Origin: CALINB01 sp938045325 | GTDB taxonomy: Bacteria; Pseudomonadota; Alphaproteobacteria; Rhodospirillales; CALINB01 | DNA: 64,000 nucleotides | Assembly (NCBI GenBank): GCA_038114465.1 | Contig: JAYNQW010000010.1 | Location: forward strand, 1 to 64,000 | Direction of reading: 5' to 3' | Shown here: positions 16,929-24,830 of the stretch, piece after piece | Position numbering within the stretch: the first letter of the stretch is position 1 | Layout: each line of letters opens with the position of its first letter | Made by a program: the position numbers and the translations under genes | Notes under the pieces: model-generated | The model's database searches: none | What the model was told of the DNA's origin: nothing | What the model saw: the letters and a program-made list of their open reading frames with translations, nothing else

Positions 16929-17723
16929 ATGGAATTTAAAGATATCCTTTATGAAGCGAAGGATCACGTTGCGACGATCACCCTAAATAAACCGGAGGTC
17001 GATAACGCAACGACTGGTGCGACATTCAAAGAACTCTATACGGCTTTTAAAGAAGCTGACGCTGATACATCTGTTGGTGTTGTCGTATTGACGGGTGCCG
17101 GTGATACGCACTTCAATGAAGGCGGGCAGGTTAAGCAGCACCTGACGAAAAAACCTGGTACTCACCGCATGCACTTTGTTCAGTTGTTGGAATGTGCTCA
17201 GGCCATTCGAAATTGTGGCAAGCCCGTTATTGCCGCCGTCAATGGACGCTCCATCGGCAGTGGCAACCAACTTCAAATGTTGTGTGACTTGGCAATTGCT
17301 TCTGATAAAGCTGTTTTTGGCCAACATGGTACGAAACGTGCCGGTGCGCCGTTGTTCTGGGGCACGACATTGATGTCCTTGCTTGTCGGTGAACGGAAAG
17401 CGCGGGAAATCATTTTCTTGTCGCGGGAGTATTCCGCTCAGGAAGCACTCGAAATGGGTTTGGTCAATAAAGTCGTCCCGCACGATAAACTTTATGACGA
17501 AGTTAAAGATTGGTGTGATGAAGTTTTACGGATGAGCCCTACGTCTATGCGGATCTTAAAAACATCCATGAACTTTAAGTCGGATTTGTTGTATCCGGCT
17601 TTGTTCCACGCCAGGGAAATGCTCGATCTGTTTTCCGATTGCCCCGAGCGAATGGAAGGCACGAGAGCATGGGTTGAAGGCAAGACACCCGACTTCAATC
17701 AATTCCGGAAACGCTTGGATTAA
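16929..17723 (+). CDS. Crotonase-superfamily enzyme, BadI/MenB-like
   Basis: The 264-residue protein aligns by eye with 2-ketocyclohexanecarboxyl-CoA hydrolase (BadI) and naphthoate synthase (MenB): FKDILYEAKDHVATITLNKPE at the start, CDLAIASDKAVFGQHG in the middle, ALEMGLVNKVVPHDKL and MSPTSMRILKTSMNF later. These enzymes act on CoA thioesters, BadI by hydrolytic ring cleavage. The oxyanion-hole loops are unusual: FNEGGQV for the common F(C/S)xGGD, and GRSIGSGN for GxAxGGG. A strong GAGGAG ribosome site precedes the start. It closes the dioxygenase-cupin cluster. Confidence 0.82.
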   Translation: MEFKDILYEAKDHVATITLNKPEVDNATTGATFKELYTAFKEADADTSVGVVVLTGAGDTHFNEGGQVKQHLTKKPGTHRMHFVQLLECAQAIRNCGKPVIAAVNGRSIGSGNQLQMLCDLAIASDKAVFGQHGTKRAGAPLFWGTTLMSLLVGERKAREIIFLSREYSAQEALEMGLVNKVVPHDKLYDEVKDWCDEVLRMSPTSMRILKTSMNFKSDLLYPALFHAREMLDLFSDCPERMEGTRAWVEGKTPDFNQFRKRLD

Positions 17724-17755
17724 TCTCGGTTCAATTAACGCTGTATTAATCCAAC

Positions 17756-17825
17756 GCCGCCTGTACGGCCGCAGTGAAAACATTCCGCAAAAATGTTTAA
17801 GCGGTTCGTGCAAGGCGGCTTTCTA
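17756..17825 (+). other. Potentially structured RNA region between crotonase and terC
   Basis: GCCGCCT (17756-17762) and AGGCGGC (17813-17819, followed by TTTCT) are complementary. Inside them AAACATT (17778-17784) and AATGTTT (17792-17798) form a second 7-bp stem with a seven-base loop. This could be a multi-stem terminator for the upstream cluster or a leader for the TerC-family gene starting at 17879. I could not match it to the Mn-sensing yybP-ykoY riboswitch often found before terC. Confidence 0.35.
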
Positions 17826-17878
17826 TGTGCTATAGCCGGTCATCAGCGTTGACGAACGTGCCGGATTAGAGAGATTCC

Positions 17879-18523
17879 ATGGAAGCATTTATCGGCTCAG
17901 AGTTAAAGGCATTCCTGCTGGTGATTGCCATCGACCTGGTGATGTCGGGAGACAATGCCATTGTTATCGGCATTGCAGCGAACAGCCTGCCACCGGAACT
18001 CCGTAAAAAAGCCATTTTTTACGGTATTTTGGGTGCGACGGTTTTACGTATCTTATTTGCCTCTATTACCGTTCAGTTGCTCGAAATTATTGGTCTGACC
18101 CTTGCCGGCGGGTTATTGCTCACGTGGGTCTGCTGGCAGATGTGGGTGGAAATCCGCCAGCATAAACCCCTTGCAGAAATCGAAGCTGAAGCGGAAGCAA
18201 CCGCCGCCGCCACTGGGGAAAATTCCACCACAGAACAACCCAGCATTCGCAAAGCCATGCGCAATATAATTTTGGCAGATCTTTCCATGTCGTTGGATAA
18301 TGTCCTTGCCGTTGCCGGTGCTGCGCGTGACCATCTTGAAATTCTGATCTTCGGGCTTGTTCTCTCAATTGCCTTAATGGCTGTGGCTTCGACCTTCATC
18401 GCAAATTTGCTCGACCGGCATCATTGGATTTCTTATATCGGCCTTGCCGTGATTGCCTATGTTGCCGGTGACATGATTTGGCGCGGCGGTTTTGAAGTTC
18501 ATTCGGTTCTTGTGAAAAACTGA
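17879..18523 (+). CDS. TerC-family integral membrane protein (YjbE type)
   Basis: The 214-residue protein is almost entirely hydrophobic, with about 6-7 membrane segments and one charged loop (IEAEAEATAAATG) near residues 100-125. The paired acidic motifs DLVMSGDNAIVIGIAA and ADLSMSLDNVLAVAGAA are the hallmark of the TerC fold, and their Asp residues are thought to coordinate a metal ion. Relatives export Mn2+ or act in metallation of secreted enzymes. No tellurite genes are nearby, so a metal-homeostasis role is likelier. Confidence 0.9.
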   Translation: MEAFIGSELKAFLLVIAIDLVMSGDNAIVIGIAANSLPPELRKKAIFYGILGATVLRILFASITVQLLEIIGLTLAGGLLLTWVCWQMWVEIRQHKPLAEIEAEAEATAAATGENSTTEQPSIRKAMRNIILADLSMSLDNVLAVAGAARDHLEILIFGLVLSIALMAVASTFIANLLDRHHWISYIGLAVIAYVAGDMIWRGGFEVHSVLVKN

Positions 18524-18545
18524 TCCTTTTGTTTAAGGCGCAACG

Positions 18546-19316
18546 ATGCCGCCAGAAAATAAAAAAGTTGTCTTAATCACCGGTGCCGCACAGCGAATTG
18601 GCCGCGTGATTGCACTTCATCTGGCTGCCGATGGCTGGACTGTTGCTGTTCATTTTAATTCTTCCGAAAACGAAGCGCGGGAACTTGTTGGCCAAATTCA
18701 TTCCAATGGCGGCATGGCTGATATGTTTGCCGGTGATTTAAATAATGAAGATCAAACAAAAGGTCTTATATCTGCAGTGCAATCGAAACTTGGGTCCGTA
18801 TCATGTTTGATAAACAATGCTGCCGTTTTCGAGAAAGATACGATAACCCAGTCTGACAAAGATATTTGGGACCGGCATTTTCAAGTCAATTTGCGCGCGC
18901 CGTTTGTTCTGATTCAAGAATTCGCTCAAGCCTTACCGGAAAAAACAGACGCCAATATCATCAATATTATTGATCAGCGGGTCTGGAACCTTTCACCGGG
19001 TTTTTCCTCTTACACCTTAAGTAAGTCCGCTTTATGGACTTTAACTCAAACGGCAGCTTCGGCATTGGCGCCCCGAATACGGGTCAATGCCATTGGCCCG
19101 GGTCCGACATTGCCGAGCGTGCATCAGAGCCAAAATCAATTCGAACAACAATGTGAAGCCGTTCCGCTTCAACGAGGACCAAAACCAGAAGAGATCGCGA
19201 CAGCGGTGAAGTTTATTCTTGACGCGCCCTCCATCACGGGGCAAATGATCGCCGTTGACGGCGGCCAGCATCTTGGGGTGTCTTCAAGTATTTCACCAAA
19301 TGATCTGGACGGTTAA
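18546..19316 (+). CDS. Short-chain dehydrogenase, pteridine-reductase/FolM-like
   Basis: The 256-residue Rossmann protein has the cofactor motif TGAAQRIGR, in which the Arg is typical of pteridine reductases (PTR1/FolM) rather than general SDRs. It also has NNAAVF and YTLSKSALW (catalytic Tyr/Lys). folB follows 30 bp downstream, supporting a role in dihydropterin or tetrahydrofolate reduction. The QRVWNLSP segment before the YxxxK motif also fits. Substrate assignment is an inference from motif plus context. Confidence 0.82.
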   Translation: MPPENKKVVLITGAAQRIGRVIALHLAADGWTVAVHFNSSENEARELVGQIHSNGGMADMFAGDLNNEDQTKGLISAVQSKLGSVSCLINNAAVFEKDTITQSDKDIWDRHFQVNLRAPFVLIQEFAQALPEKTDANIINIIDQRVWNLSPGFSSYTLSKSALWTLTQTAASALAPRIRVNAIGPGPTLPSVHQSQNQFEQQCEAVPLQRGPKPEEIATAVKFILDAPSITGQMIAVDGGQHLGVSSSISPNDLDG

Positions 19317-19346
19317 TTTAGTAAATCTCAAATTTAGTGCAAAACG

Positions 19347-19766
19347 ATGACTGTTACGCCGATATCGACTGCCAAAGCAAAATCTTTACAGATCGCTGAT
19401 GCAAAAGCCTCCATTCGGCATGTATTTATTCATGATATGCTGCTTGAGTGCTTAATTGGTGTTTACCGTCATGAGCATGAAAATAAACAAAAAGTTCGGA
19501 TTAATCTCGATCTTGCCGTTATCGAGGGGAAAGCCCAAGTATCCGATGATCTGGGCCAAGTGGTCTGTTATGAGGAAATAGCGGAAAAAGTACGGACCTT
19601 TGCTGCTCAAGGCCATATCAACCTTGTCGAAACCTTTGCCGAATCCATTGCAAAAATCTGCCTGATGGATGCGCGTGTCCGATCGGTTCGGGTTCGGGTC
19701 GAAAAATTGGAAGCCTTGGCCGATGCTGAGAGTGTCGGTGTTGAAATAGAACGAACACGGGTCTAG
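19347..19766 (+). CDS. folB: Dihydroneopterin aldolase
   Basis: FolB converts 7,8-dihydroneopterin to 6-hydroxymethyl-dihydropterin in folate synthesis. FIHDMLLECLIGVYRHEHENKQKVRINLDLAV is the family's N-terminal signature, and the catalytic Glu and Lys regions (LVETFAESIA, RVRVEKLEAL) follow. At 139 residues it carries ~20 extra N-terminal residues against the 120-residue norm, so translation may begin slightly later. It probably forms a unit with the preceding pteridine-reductase-like gene. Confidence 0.92.
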   Translation: MTVTPISTAKAKSLQIADAKASIRHVFIHDMLLECLIGVYRHEHENKQKVRINLDLAVIEGKAQVSDDLGQVVCYEEIAEKVRTFAAQGHINLVETFAESIAKICLMDARVRSVRVRVEKLEALADAESVGVEIERTRV

Positions 19767-19897
19767 ACGTAAGCATCTAGAATCTCAGGCTTTTCTCAAT
19801 TAAGTTGTTCACAGTGTTTTGACGTGCCGCAAAAACCGGTGTGCGCGGCGGCTTTTCCTTAAATCAGACTGAGATTTAAAGAGTCTGCAGTGAAAAC

Positions 19898-19916
19898 ACT
19901 AATTAAATCAATTAGT
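19898..19916. repeat. AT-rich dyad upstream of uvrC
   Basis: ACTAATT and AATTAGT are perfect 7-bp arms around AAATC. The symmetry and AT content suggest a protein-binding site more than a stable RNA hairpin. Confidence 0.5.
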
Positions 19917-20003
19917 TGCAGGTTAAGCGCTGTTTTGTGCAAAAATAGGGGGTCGTTCGTAGAATAATCACATAAAAATCGCAAGAGCGTTTTATTAACA
20001 GGC

Positions 20004-20012
20004 TTATCCACA
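20004..20012 (+). promoter_or_regulatory. Perfect DnaA box
   Basis: TTATCCACA, the full consensus 9-mer, lies 112 bp before uvrC. A second copy in the window (reverse orientation, 40689-40697) is also intergenic. The site may let DnaA influence uvrC expression or may be chance in AT-rich DNA. Confidence 0.5.
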
Positions 20013-20123
20013 ATGATTGTGAATTGAATGGGCCAGCACAATGTCACAACGGCAGGAATTCGTAAGTTAAAATCACAAAGATCGTAATGAGTGGGTGAGG
20101 GCTTAACGTTTTACACCAGCTAG

Positions 20124-22106
20124 ATGATTGAAATGACGCGAAAACAACCACCACAACCGGCACCCCAGTCTAAGCGAACCTCTTTGGAAGAGGGGCAGAC
20201 GGTCATCAATGCACATTTGAAAACATTGCCAGGGCTGCCGGGTGTTTACAGAATGGTCAACGCATCCGGTGATGTGCTGTATGTTGGCAAGGCTAAAAAT
20301 TTAAAGAAGCGGGTTGCTAGTTATTTGCAAATTTCGCGTCTATCGAACCGGCTCCGCCGTATGGTGTCGGAAACGAGAAGCATGGAATTTATTACGACCC
20401 ATACCGAGGCCGAGGCTTTATTGCTGGAGGCCAACCTTATTAAGCGGTATGCGCCCCGGTACAATATTCTTCTGCGAGACGACAAATCTTTCCCATCAAT
20501 ATTGGTGACGGATGATCATTCATTTCCGCAAATTTTGAAATACCGTGGTGCGCGAAAACGAAAAGGGCAGTACTTCGGACCGTTTGCTTCCGCCGGCGCC
20601 GTCAATCACACGCTTAATATTTTACAACGCGCTTTTCAATTGAGGACGTGTAACGACCCGGTATTCGAGAGCCGAACCCGGCCTTGTTTGTTGCATCAAA
20701 TCAAACGGTGTGCGGCCCCGTGCGTCGGAAAAATCAGTGAGGCCGATTATGCCGTTTTGGTGGATCAAGCGCGCGATTTTTTGCTTGGCAAAGCAAACAA
20801 AATCCAAAATGAATTTGCCGAAAAAATGCAGGCCGCCAGCGATTCATTGGATTATGAAGCCGCCGCTGAATACAGAGATCGCATCCGTGCCTTAACGCGT
20901 GTTCAAGCGCGCCAGGACATCAATCTTGATACGATCGAAGATGCCGATGTTATTGCCATCCACCAGGCGGGCGGCCTGGCTTGTGTTCAAATATTCTTCT
21001 TCAGAAGTGGCAGTAACTACGGAAACCGTGCGTATTTTCCCTCGCATGCCCGTGGCGAGGATGCACCTATTATTCTAGAAGCTTTTCTTGGGCAGTTTTA
21101 TGCCAATAAAGTCCCGCCCAGTCAGATTCTCGTAAGCCACGAGCTGAACAACCAAGCACTGGTTGAAGATGCGTTGAGTGTTCATGCCGAGCGCCGTGTT
21201 CACGTCTTGACACCTCAACGGGGGCCAAAAAGAAGTGTTGTCGAGCATGTCATGGCCAATGCCCGCGAAGCTTTGTCCCGGCGCCTGAACGAAAGCGCTA
21301 CGCAACGTAAACTTCTCGATGGTTTGGCTAAAGCCTTGGACCTTGACGGCACACCGCAACGTATTGAAGTCTACGACAACAGCCATATATCCGGCACGAA
21401 GGCGGTCGGTGCCATGATTGTCGCTGGGCCTGAGGGCATGATGAAAAACGCCTACAGGAAATTTAATATTCGTGGCGCCAGCGAAAGTAAGAAAAGAAAT
21501 GCCGATAAACAAACGATGCCAAACGGCGCGTCAGATCATCAACAGGAAGAATTTCAATCTTATTCGGCTGGTGATGATTACGGCATGATGAGGGAGGTTT
21601 TAACCCGGCGGTTTTCGCGCGCGTTGAAAGAAGATCCTGACCGGCAGCAAGGGCAATGGCCTGACCTGGTCTTGATTGATGGCGGCGCCGGCCAATTAAG
21701 CGCGGCCGAAAGCGTGTTTGCCGAATTGGGCATTGACGATGTTGCCATTGTGGCCGTTGCGAAGGGGCCGGAACGTAATGCTGGACGTGAACGTATTTTC
21801 CGGCCGCAACGTGAGCCGATTGCCTTGGAGCCGCGTGATCCGGTCCAATATTTTATTCAGCGCTTGCGTGATGAGGCGCACCGGTTTGCCATTGGCACAC
21901 ACCGGGCCCGGCGGGCTAAATCCATTGCCCGGTCAACGCTTGATGAAATTCCCGGTGTCGGCGCTAAGCGGAAAAAAGCCCTATTGCATCACTTTGGCTC
22001 GGCCCAGGCCGTTGCTGAAGCCGGATTGACGGATCTTGAGACGGTCGATGGGATTAGCAAGGCTATGGCCAATAAACTCTATGAATGGTTTCATGCAGGC
22101 CGTTAG
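20124..22106 (+). CDS. uvrC: UvrABC excinuclease subunit C
   Basis: UvrC makes both incisions in nucleotide-excision repair. The 660-residue protein has an N-terminal GIY-YIG nuclease domain (GLPGVYRMVNASGDVLYVGKAKNLKKRV), a Cys-rich region (CLLHQIKRCAAPCVG), a UvrB-binding UVR motif, an RNase H-like domain (RIEVYDNSHISGTKAVGAMIV) and C-terminal helix-hairpin-helix motifs (EIPGVGAKRKKALLHHFGS). It is slightly longer than usual because of an N-terminal ~30 residues and a loop near 450-475. pgsA follows, as in many proteobacteria. Confidence 0.97.
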   Translation: MIEMTRKQPPQPAPQSKRTSLEEGQTVINAHLKTLPGLPGVYRMVNASGDVLYVGKAKNLKKRVASYLQISRLSNRLRRMVSETRSMEFITTHTEAEALLLEANLIKRYAPRYNILLRDDKSFPSILVTDDHSFPQILKYRGARKRKGQYFGPFASAGAVNHTLNILQRAFQLRTCNDPVFESRTRPCLLHQIKRCAAPCVGKISEADYAVLVDQARDFLLGKANKIQNEFAEKMQAASDSLDYEAAAEYRDRIRALTRVQARQDINLDTIEDADVIAIHQAGGLACVQIFFFRSGSNYGNRAYFPSHARGEDAPIILEAFLGQFYANKVPPSQILVSHELNNQALVEDALSVHAERRVHVLTPQRGPKRSVVEHVMANAREALSRRLNESATQRKLLDGLAKALDLDGTPQRIEVYDNSHISGTKAVGAMIVAGPEGMMKNAYRKFNIRGASESKKRNADKQTMPNGASDHQQEEFQSYSAGDDYGMMREVLTRRFSRALKEDPDRQQGQWPDLVLIDGGAGQLSAAESVFAELGIDDVAIVAVAKGPERNAGRERIFRPQREPIALEPRDPVQYFIQRLRDEAHRFAIGTHRARRAKSIARSTLDEIPGVGAKRKKALLHHFGSAQAVAEAGLTDLETVDGISKAMANKLYEWFHAGR

Positions 22107-22147
22107 AATAGCAGAACTAAAGAAAAGCAGAGAGAATACCCCTGGGC

Positions 22148-22735
22148 ATGCAGTTTAAACTTCCGAATATCCTGACTATTTCGCGGATTGCCGCCATTCC
22201 TGTCGTCGTCCTTTTGCTGCTGCTACCGCAGCCGCTTGGAAATTGGCTGGCTTTTGCTATATACGCAACGGCTTGTATTACAGATTTTTTTGATGGCTAT
22301 TTGGCCCGTGCCTGGGAACAACAATCCAGTCTCGGTAAATTTTTAGATCCGATTGCTGATAAGCTCTTGGTCGCCGCCGTCTTATTAATGTTGGTGGGGA
22401 TCGACCGCATTCAGGGCCTAACGTTGCTGCCTGCGGCTGTCATTTTATGCCGGGAAATTTTAGTTTCAGGACTGCGGGAGTTTTTGGCATCCGTTCAAGT
22501 CGGCATGCCGGTTTCAGCGTTGGCGAAATGGAAAACGTCCATTCAGCTGATTGCGTTAGGTTTTCTTATTGTCGGTAACGCCGGCCCGCAATTTGGCCCG
22601 CTATCAACCTTGGAAATCGGCATGATTGGCCTTTGGGGAGCGGCGATTTTAACGCTTTTGACCGGATATGATTACTTGCTCGCTGGGTTGCGCAAAATTC
22701 AAGATGTTGATCAAGGTAACAATGATTCAACTTGA
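22148..22735 (+). CDS. pgsA: CDP-diacylglycerol-glycerol-3-phosphate 3-phosphatidyltransferase
   Basis: It makes phosphatidylglycerol phosphate, the committed step to phosphatidylglycerol and cardiolipin. The CDP-alcohol phosphotransferase signature is complete: DFFDGYLAR, then eight residues, G, three, D, three, D (GKFLDPIADK). About six hydrophobic segments place it in the inner membrane. Length 195 is normal. The uvrC-pgsA-moa order is seen in many proteobacteria. Confidence 0.95.
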   Translation: MQFKLPNILTISRIAAIPVVVLLLLLPQPLGNWLAFAIYATACITDFFDGYLARAWEQQSSLGKFLDPIADKLLVAAVLLMLVGIDRIQGLTLLPAAVILCREILVSGLREFLASVQVGMPVSALAKWKTSIQLIALGFLIVGNAGPQFGPLSTLEIGMIGLWGAAILTLLTGYDYLLAGLRKIQDVDQGNNDST

Positions 22736-22774
22736 GAAAGGCGTCATTCAATCGGATTAGAATTTCGATTTGCG

Positions 22775-23320
22775 ATGAACGGCAACGTGACAATGAAAAT
22801 GTTTGGTTTGGTTGGATGGAGCGGCAGCGGTAAAACCACATTGATGAAGAAATTACTGCCTGTCTTCATTGAGCGTGGGCTTCGTGTCTCTACATTGAAA
22901 CATACACATCATAATGTTGATATTGATCAGCCCGGTAAAGACTCCTATGAGCATCGCCGGGCTGGCGCTTATGAAGTCATGTTGTCTTCGAGCGCGCGTT
23001 GGTCGCTGACGCACGAGTTAAGAGATGAGTCAGAACCAGATGTAGCCGCTTTGGCTCAGTTTATGGCGCCAGTTGATCTATTGTTAATTGAAGGGTTTAA
23101 AAATCAAAAGCACGACAAAATCGAAATTTATCGTGCCGAATTAAAACAAGAACTTCTTTGTGTTCATGATACGTCAATCGTTGCTGTCGTGACTGATGAT
23201 ATATTGCCCGATGTTTCAATCCCAGTATTCAGCTTGAATGATGTTGACGGCATAGCAGATTTTATCATGATGCATGGTCAGTTAGCGGTCAATCAACAGT
23301 CCGGTAAGGCCCATGGTTGA
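22775..23320 (+). CDS. mobB: Molybdopterin-guanine dinucleotide biosynthesis adapter MobB
   Basis: This P-loop protein (FGLVGWSGSGKTTLMKKLLP) binds GTP and assists MobA in forming the guanine dinucleotide cofactor. LKHTHHNVDIDQPGKDSYEHRRAGA and LLLIEGFKNQKHDKIEIYR are typical. The start may be ATG 22793 (MKMFGLVGW) rather than 22775. It overlaps moeA by 8 bp. No mobA is present in the window. Confidence 0.94.
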   Translation: MNGNVTMKMFGLVGWSGSGKTTLMKKLLPVFIERGLRVSTLKHTHHNVDIDQPGKDSYEHRRAGAYEVMLSSSARWSLTHELRDESEPDVAALAQFMAPVDLLLIEGFKNQKHDKIEIYRAELKQELLCVHDTSIVAVVTDDILPDVSIPVFSLNDVDGIADFIMMHGQLAVNQQSGKAHG

Positions 23321-24569
23321 ACTGCAAAATGATTGTTTTGCCATGGGTTCGGATCTTATGCCCTATCATGAGGCATTGGATATTTTGCATGCTCGCATCG
23401 ATGCGGTGCCCGATACGGAATTAGTCGATTTACGCGATGCTCTTGATCGTATTGCTGCGGAAGATGTTATTGCCCCACGGAGCGTGCCGCCTCATGACAA
23501 TGCAGCCGTCGATGGTTTTGCCGTATATTTCGACGATTTAAGTCCTGATCATGAAACCCGATTGCCGGTGACGGGCCGTATAGCCGCAGGACACCCGTTG
23601 GGCCGGCCGGCCGGACGTGGCGAAGCCCTTCGGGTTTTCACCGGCGCCCCCATGCCGCCGGGACCCGATACAATTTTTTTTCAAGAAGATTGTGTGTTTG
23701 AAGATGAAACCGTGGTGTTGAAGCCTGGCATAAAACGCGGAGCAAACTACCGCAAGGCCGGAGAAGACATTCAGGCCAATAGTAAAATTATTAACAAAGG
23801 TCAGCGTCTTCGGGCCCAAGAAATCGGCCTGACCGCATCGGTTGGCTGTGTATCATTGAAAACCTACCGGCGTCTTAAAGCGGCTGTTTTTTCGACCGGA
23901 GATGAGGTTCGTGACCCTAAAGATGAAGCGCCGGACGGATGCGTCTTTGATGCAAATCGTTATTCGATCATGAGTATGCTCAAAAATCTTGATGTTATTG
24001 TTACGGATTTAGGCATTTTACCGGATTCAAAGACGGCTATTAAGAAGGCCTTAAAAGCGGCAGCGCATGATCATGATCTTCTTATTACATCGGGTGGTGC
24101 CAGTCAGGGCGAAGAGGACCATATTGCCATATCCGTACAAGAACTTGGGGCGCTGCACTTTTGGCGCCTCGCGATAAAGCCTGGCCGGCCCCTGGCATTG
24201 GGGCAAGTCGGCAATGCCGCGTTCATTGGCCTTCCGGGCAATCCTGTTGCCGTTATGGTGACATTTATGCAAATCGCCCGGCCGGTTATTCTCAAGCTTG
24301 CCGGTTGTTTGGAGACGACACCGCCGATGTATAAAATCAGAGCTGAATTCGACCACCAAAAAAAACGCGGACGGCGAGAATGGTTGCGGGCTAAATTGGT
24401 TCGCGCTGATGATGGTATATTGGGAGCAGAAAAATTTCATACTGACGGCGCCGGTATCTTGTCCTCAATGGCATTTGCCGATGGTCTGATTGAGTTGTCG
24501 GAAGATCAAGGGCCATTTAGCCGAGGTACGATGGTTGACTTTCTTCCCTTTAACGAGGTGCGCCGTTGA
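23313..24569 (+). CDS. moeA: Molybdopterin molybdenumtransferase
   Basis: MoeA inserts molybdate into adenylated molybdopterin. The 418-residue protein shows PPHDNAAVDGFAVYF, the domain-III motif AVFSTGDEV, TSGGASQGEEDH, and the C-terminal FIGLPGNPVAVMVTF. It overlaps mobB at the start and moaD at the stop (ATGA-like overlap), so the Mo-cofactor genes are translationally coupled. An internal ATG (MGSDLMPYHEAL) could also serve as start. Confidence 0.95.
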   Translation: MVELQNDCFAMGSDLMPYHEALDILHARIDAVPDTELVDLRDALDRIAAEDVIAPRSVPPHDNAAVDGFAVYFDDLSPDHETRLPVTGRIAAGHPLGRPAGRGEALRVFTGAPMPPGPDTIFFQEDCVFEDETVVLKPGIKRGANYRKAGEDIQANSKIINKGQRLRAQEIGLTASVGCVSLKTYRRLKAAVFSTGDEVRDPKDEAPDGCVFDANRYSIMSMLKNLDVIVTDLGILPDSKTAIKKALKAAAHDHDLLITSGGASQGEEDHIAISVQELGALHFWRLAIKPGRPLALGQVGNAAFIGLPGNPVAVMVTFMQIARPVILKLAGCLETTPPMYKIRAEFDHQKKRGRREWLRAKLVRADDGILGAEKFHTDGAGILSSMAFADGLIELSEDQGPFSRGTMVDFLPFNEVRR

Positions 24570-24817
24570 AACTCTTATATTTTTCCTGGTTGCGCGAAAA
24601 AATCGGTGTGGCCGAAGAAGACGTGTCGCCGCCGGATTCGGTTCGGTCAGTTGCCGATTTGCTGCACTGGCTGCAAGGCCGGGGAGGCGGCTACGCCGAC
24701 GCCCTGAAAGATCTTTCTTTGGTTCGTGTTGCTGTAAACCAGGAGTACGTTAAGTTTGAAGAAACGGTCGTTGCGGCGGATGAGGTTGCATTGTTTCCGC
24801 CTGTAACCGGCGGATAA
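24566..24817 (+). CDS. moaD: Molybdopterin synthase sulfur-carrier subunit MoaD
   Basis: The 83-residue ubiquitin-like protein ends in VTGG, the double-glycine tail that carries sulfur as a thiocarboxylate to MoaE. LYFSWLREKIG at the start and EVALFPPV before the tail are typical. It overlaps moeA by 4 bp and precedes moaE by 13 bp. The gene begins with TTG. Confidence 0.95.
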   Translation: MKLLYFSWLREKIGVAEEDVSPPDSVRSVADLLHWLQGRGGGYADALKDLSLVRVAVNQEYVKFEETVVAADEVALFPPVTGG

Positions 24818-24830
24818 CCGGATTGGTTTA

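Larger units (their letters stand above)
19767..20123. other. AT-rich intergenic region upstream of uvrC
   Basis: This 357-bp gap has no convincing gene. It holds a weak GC hairpin followed by TTTT (19826-19856, possible folB terminator), two short dyads (19865-19887, arms CAGACT/AGTCTG; 19898-19916), a perfect DnaA box (20004-20012) and a second site matching TTWTNCACA on the minus strand (19936-19944). A minus-strand frame at 19859-20047 lacks family features and was not called. It probably includes the uvrC promoter. Confidence 0.6.

Noticed and set aside
16983..17483. 166-residue minus-strand frame inside the crotonase gene
   Set aside because: The plus-strand gene is a clear family member; the shadow has no recognisable motif.
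17724..17878. yybP-ykoY Mn riboswitch before terC
   Set aside because: The conserved GGGGAGUAG-type start and matching closing elements were not found.
19859..20047. 62-residue minus-strand frame in the uvrC spacer
   Set aside because: It covers the dyads and DnaA box, has no ribosome site and no family similarity.
19767..20123. Chromosomal origin oriC
   Set aside because: There is only one perfect DnaA box, with no dnaA, hemE or parAB neighbours; kept only as a weaker regulatory suggestion.
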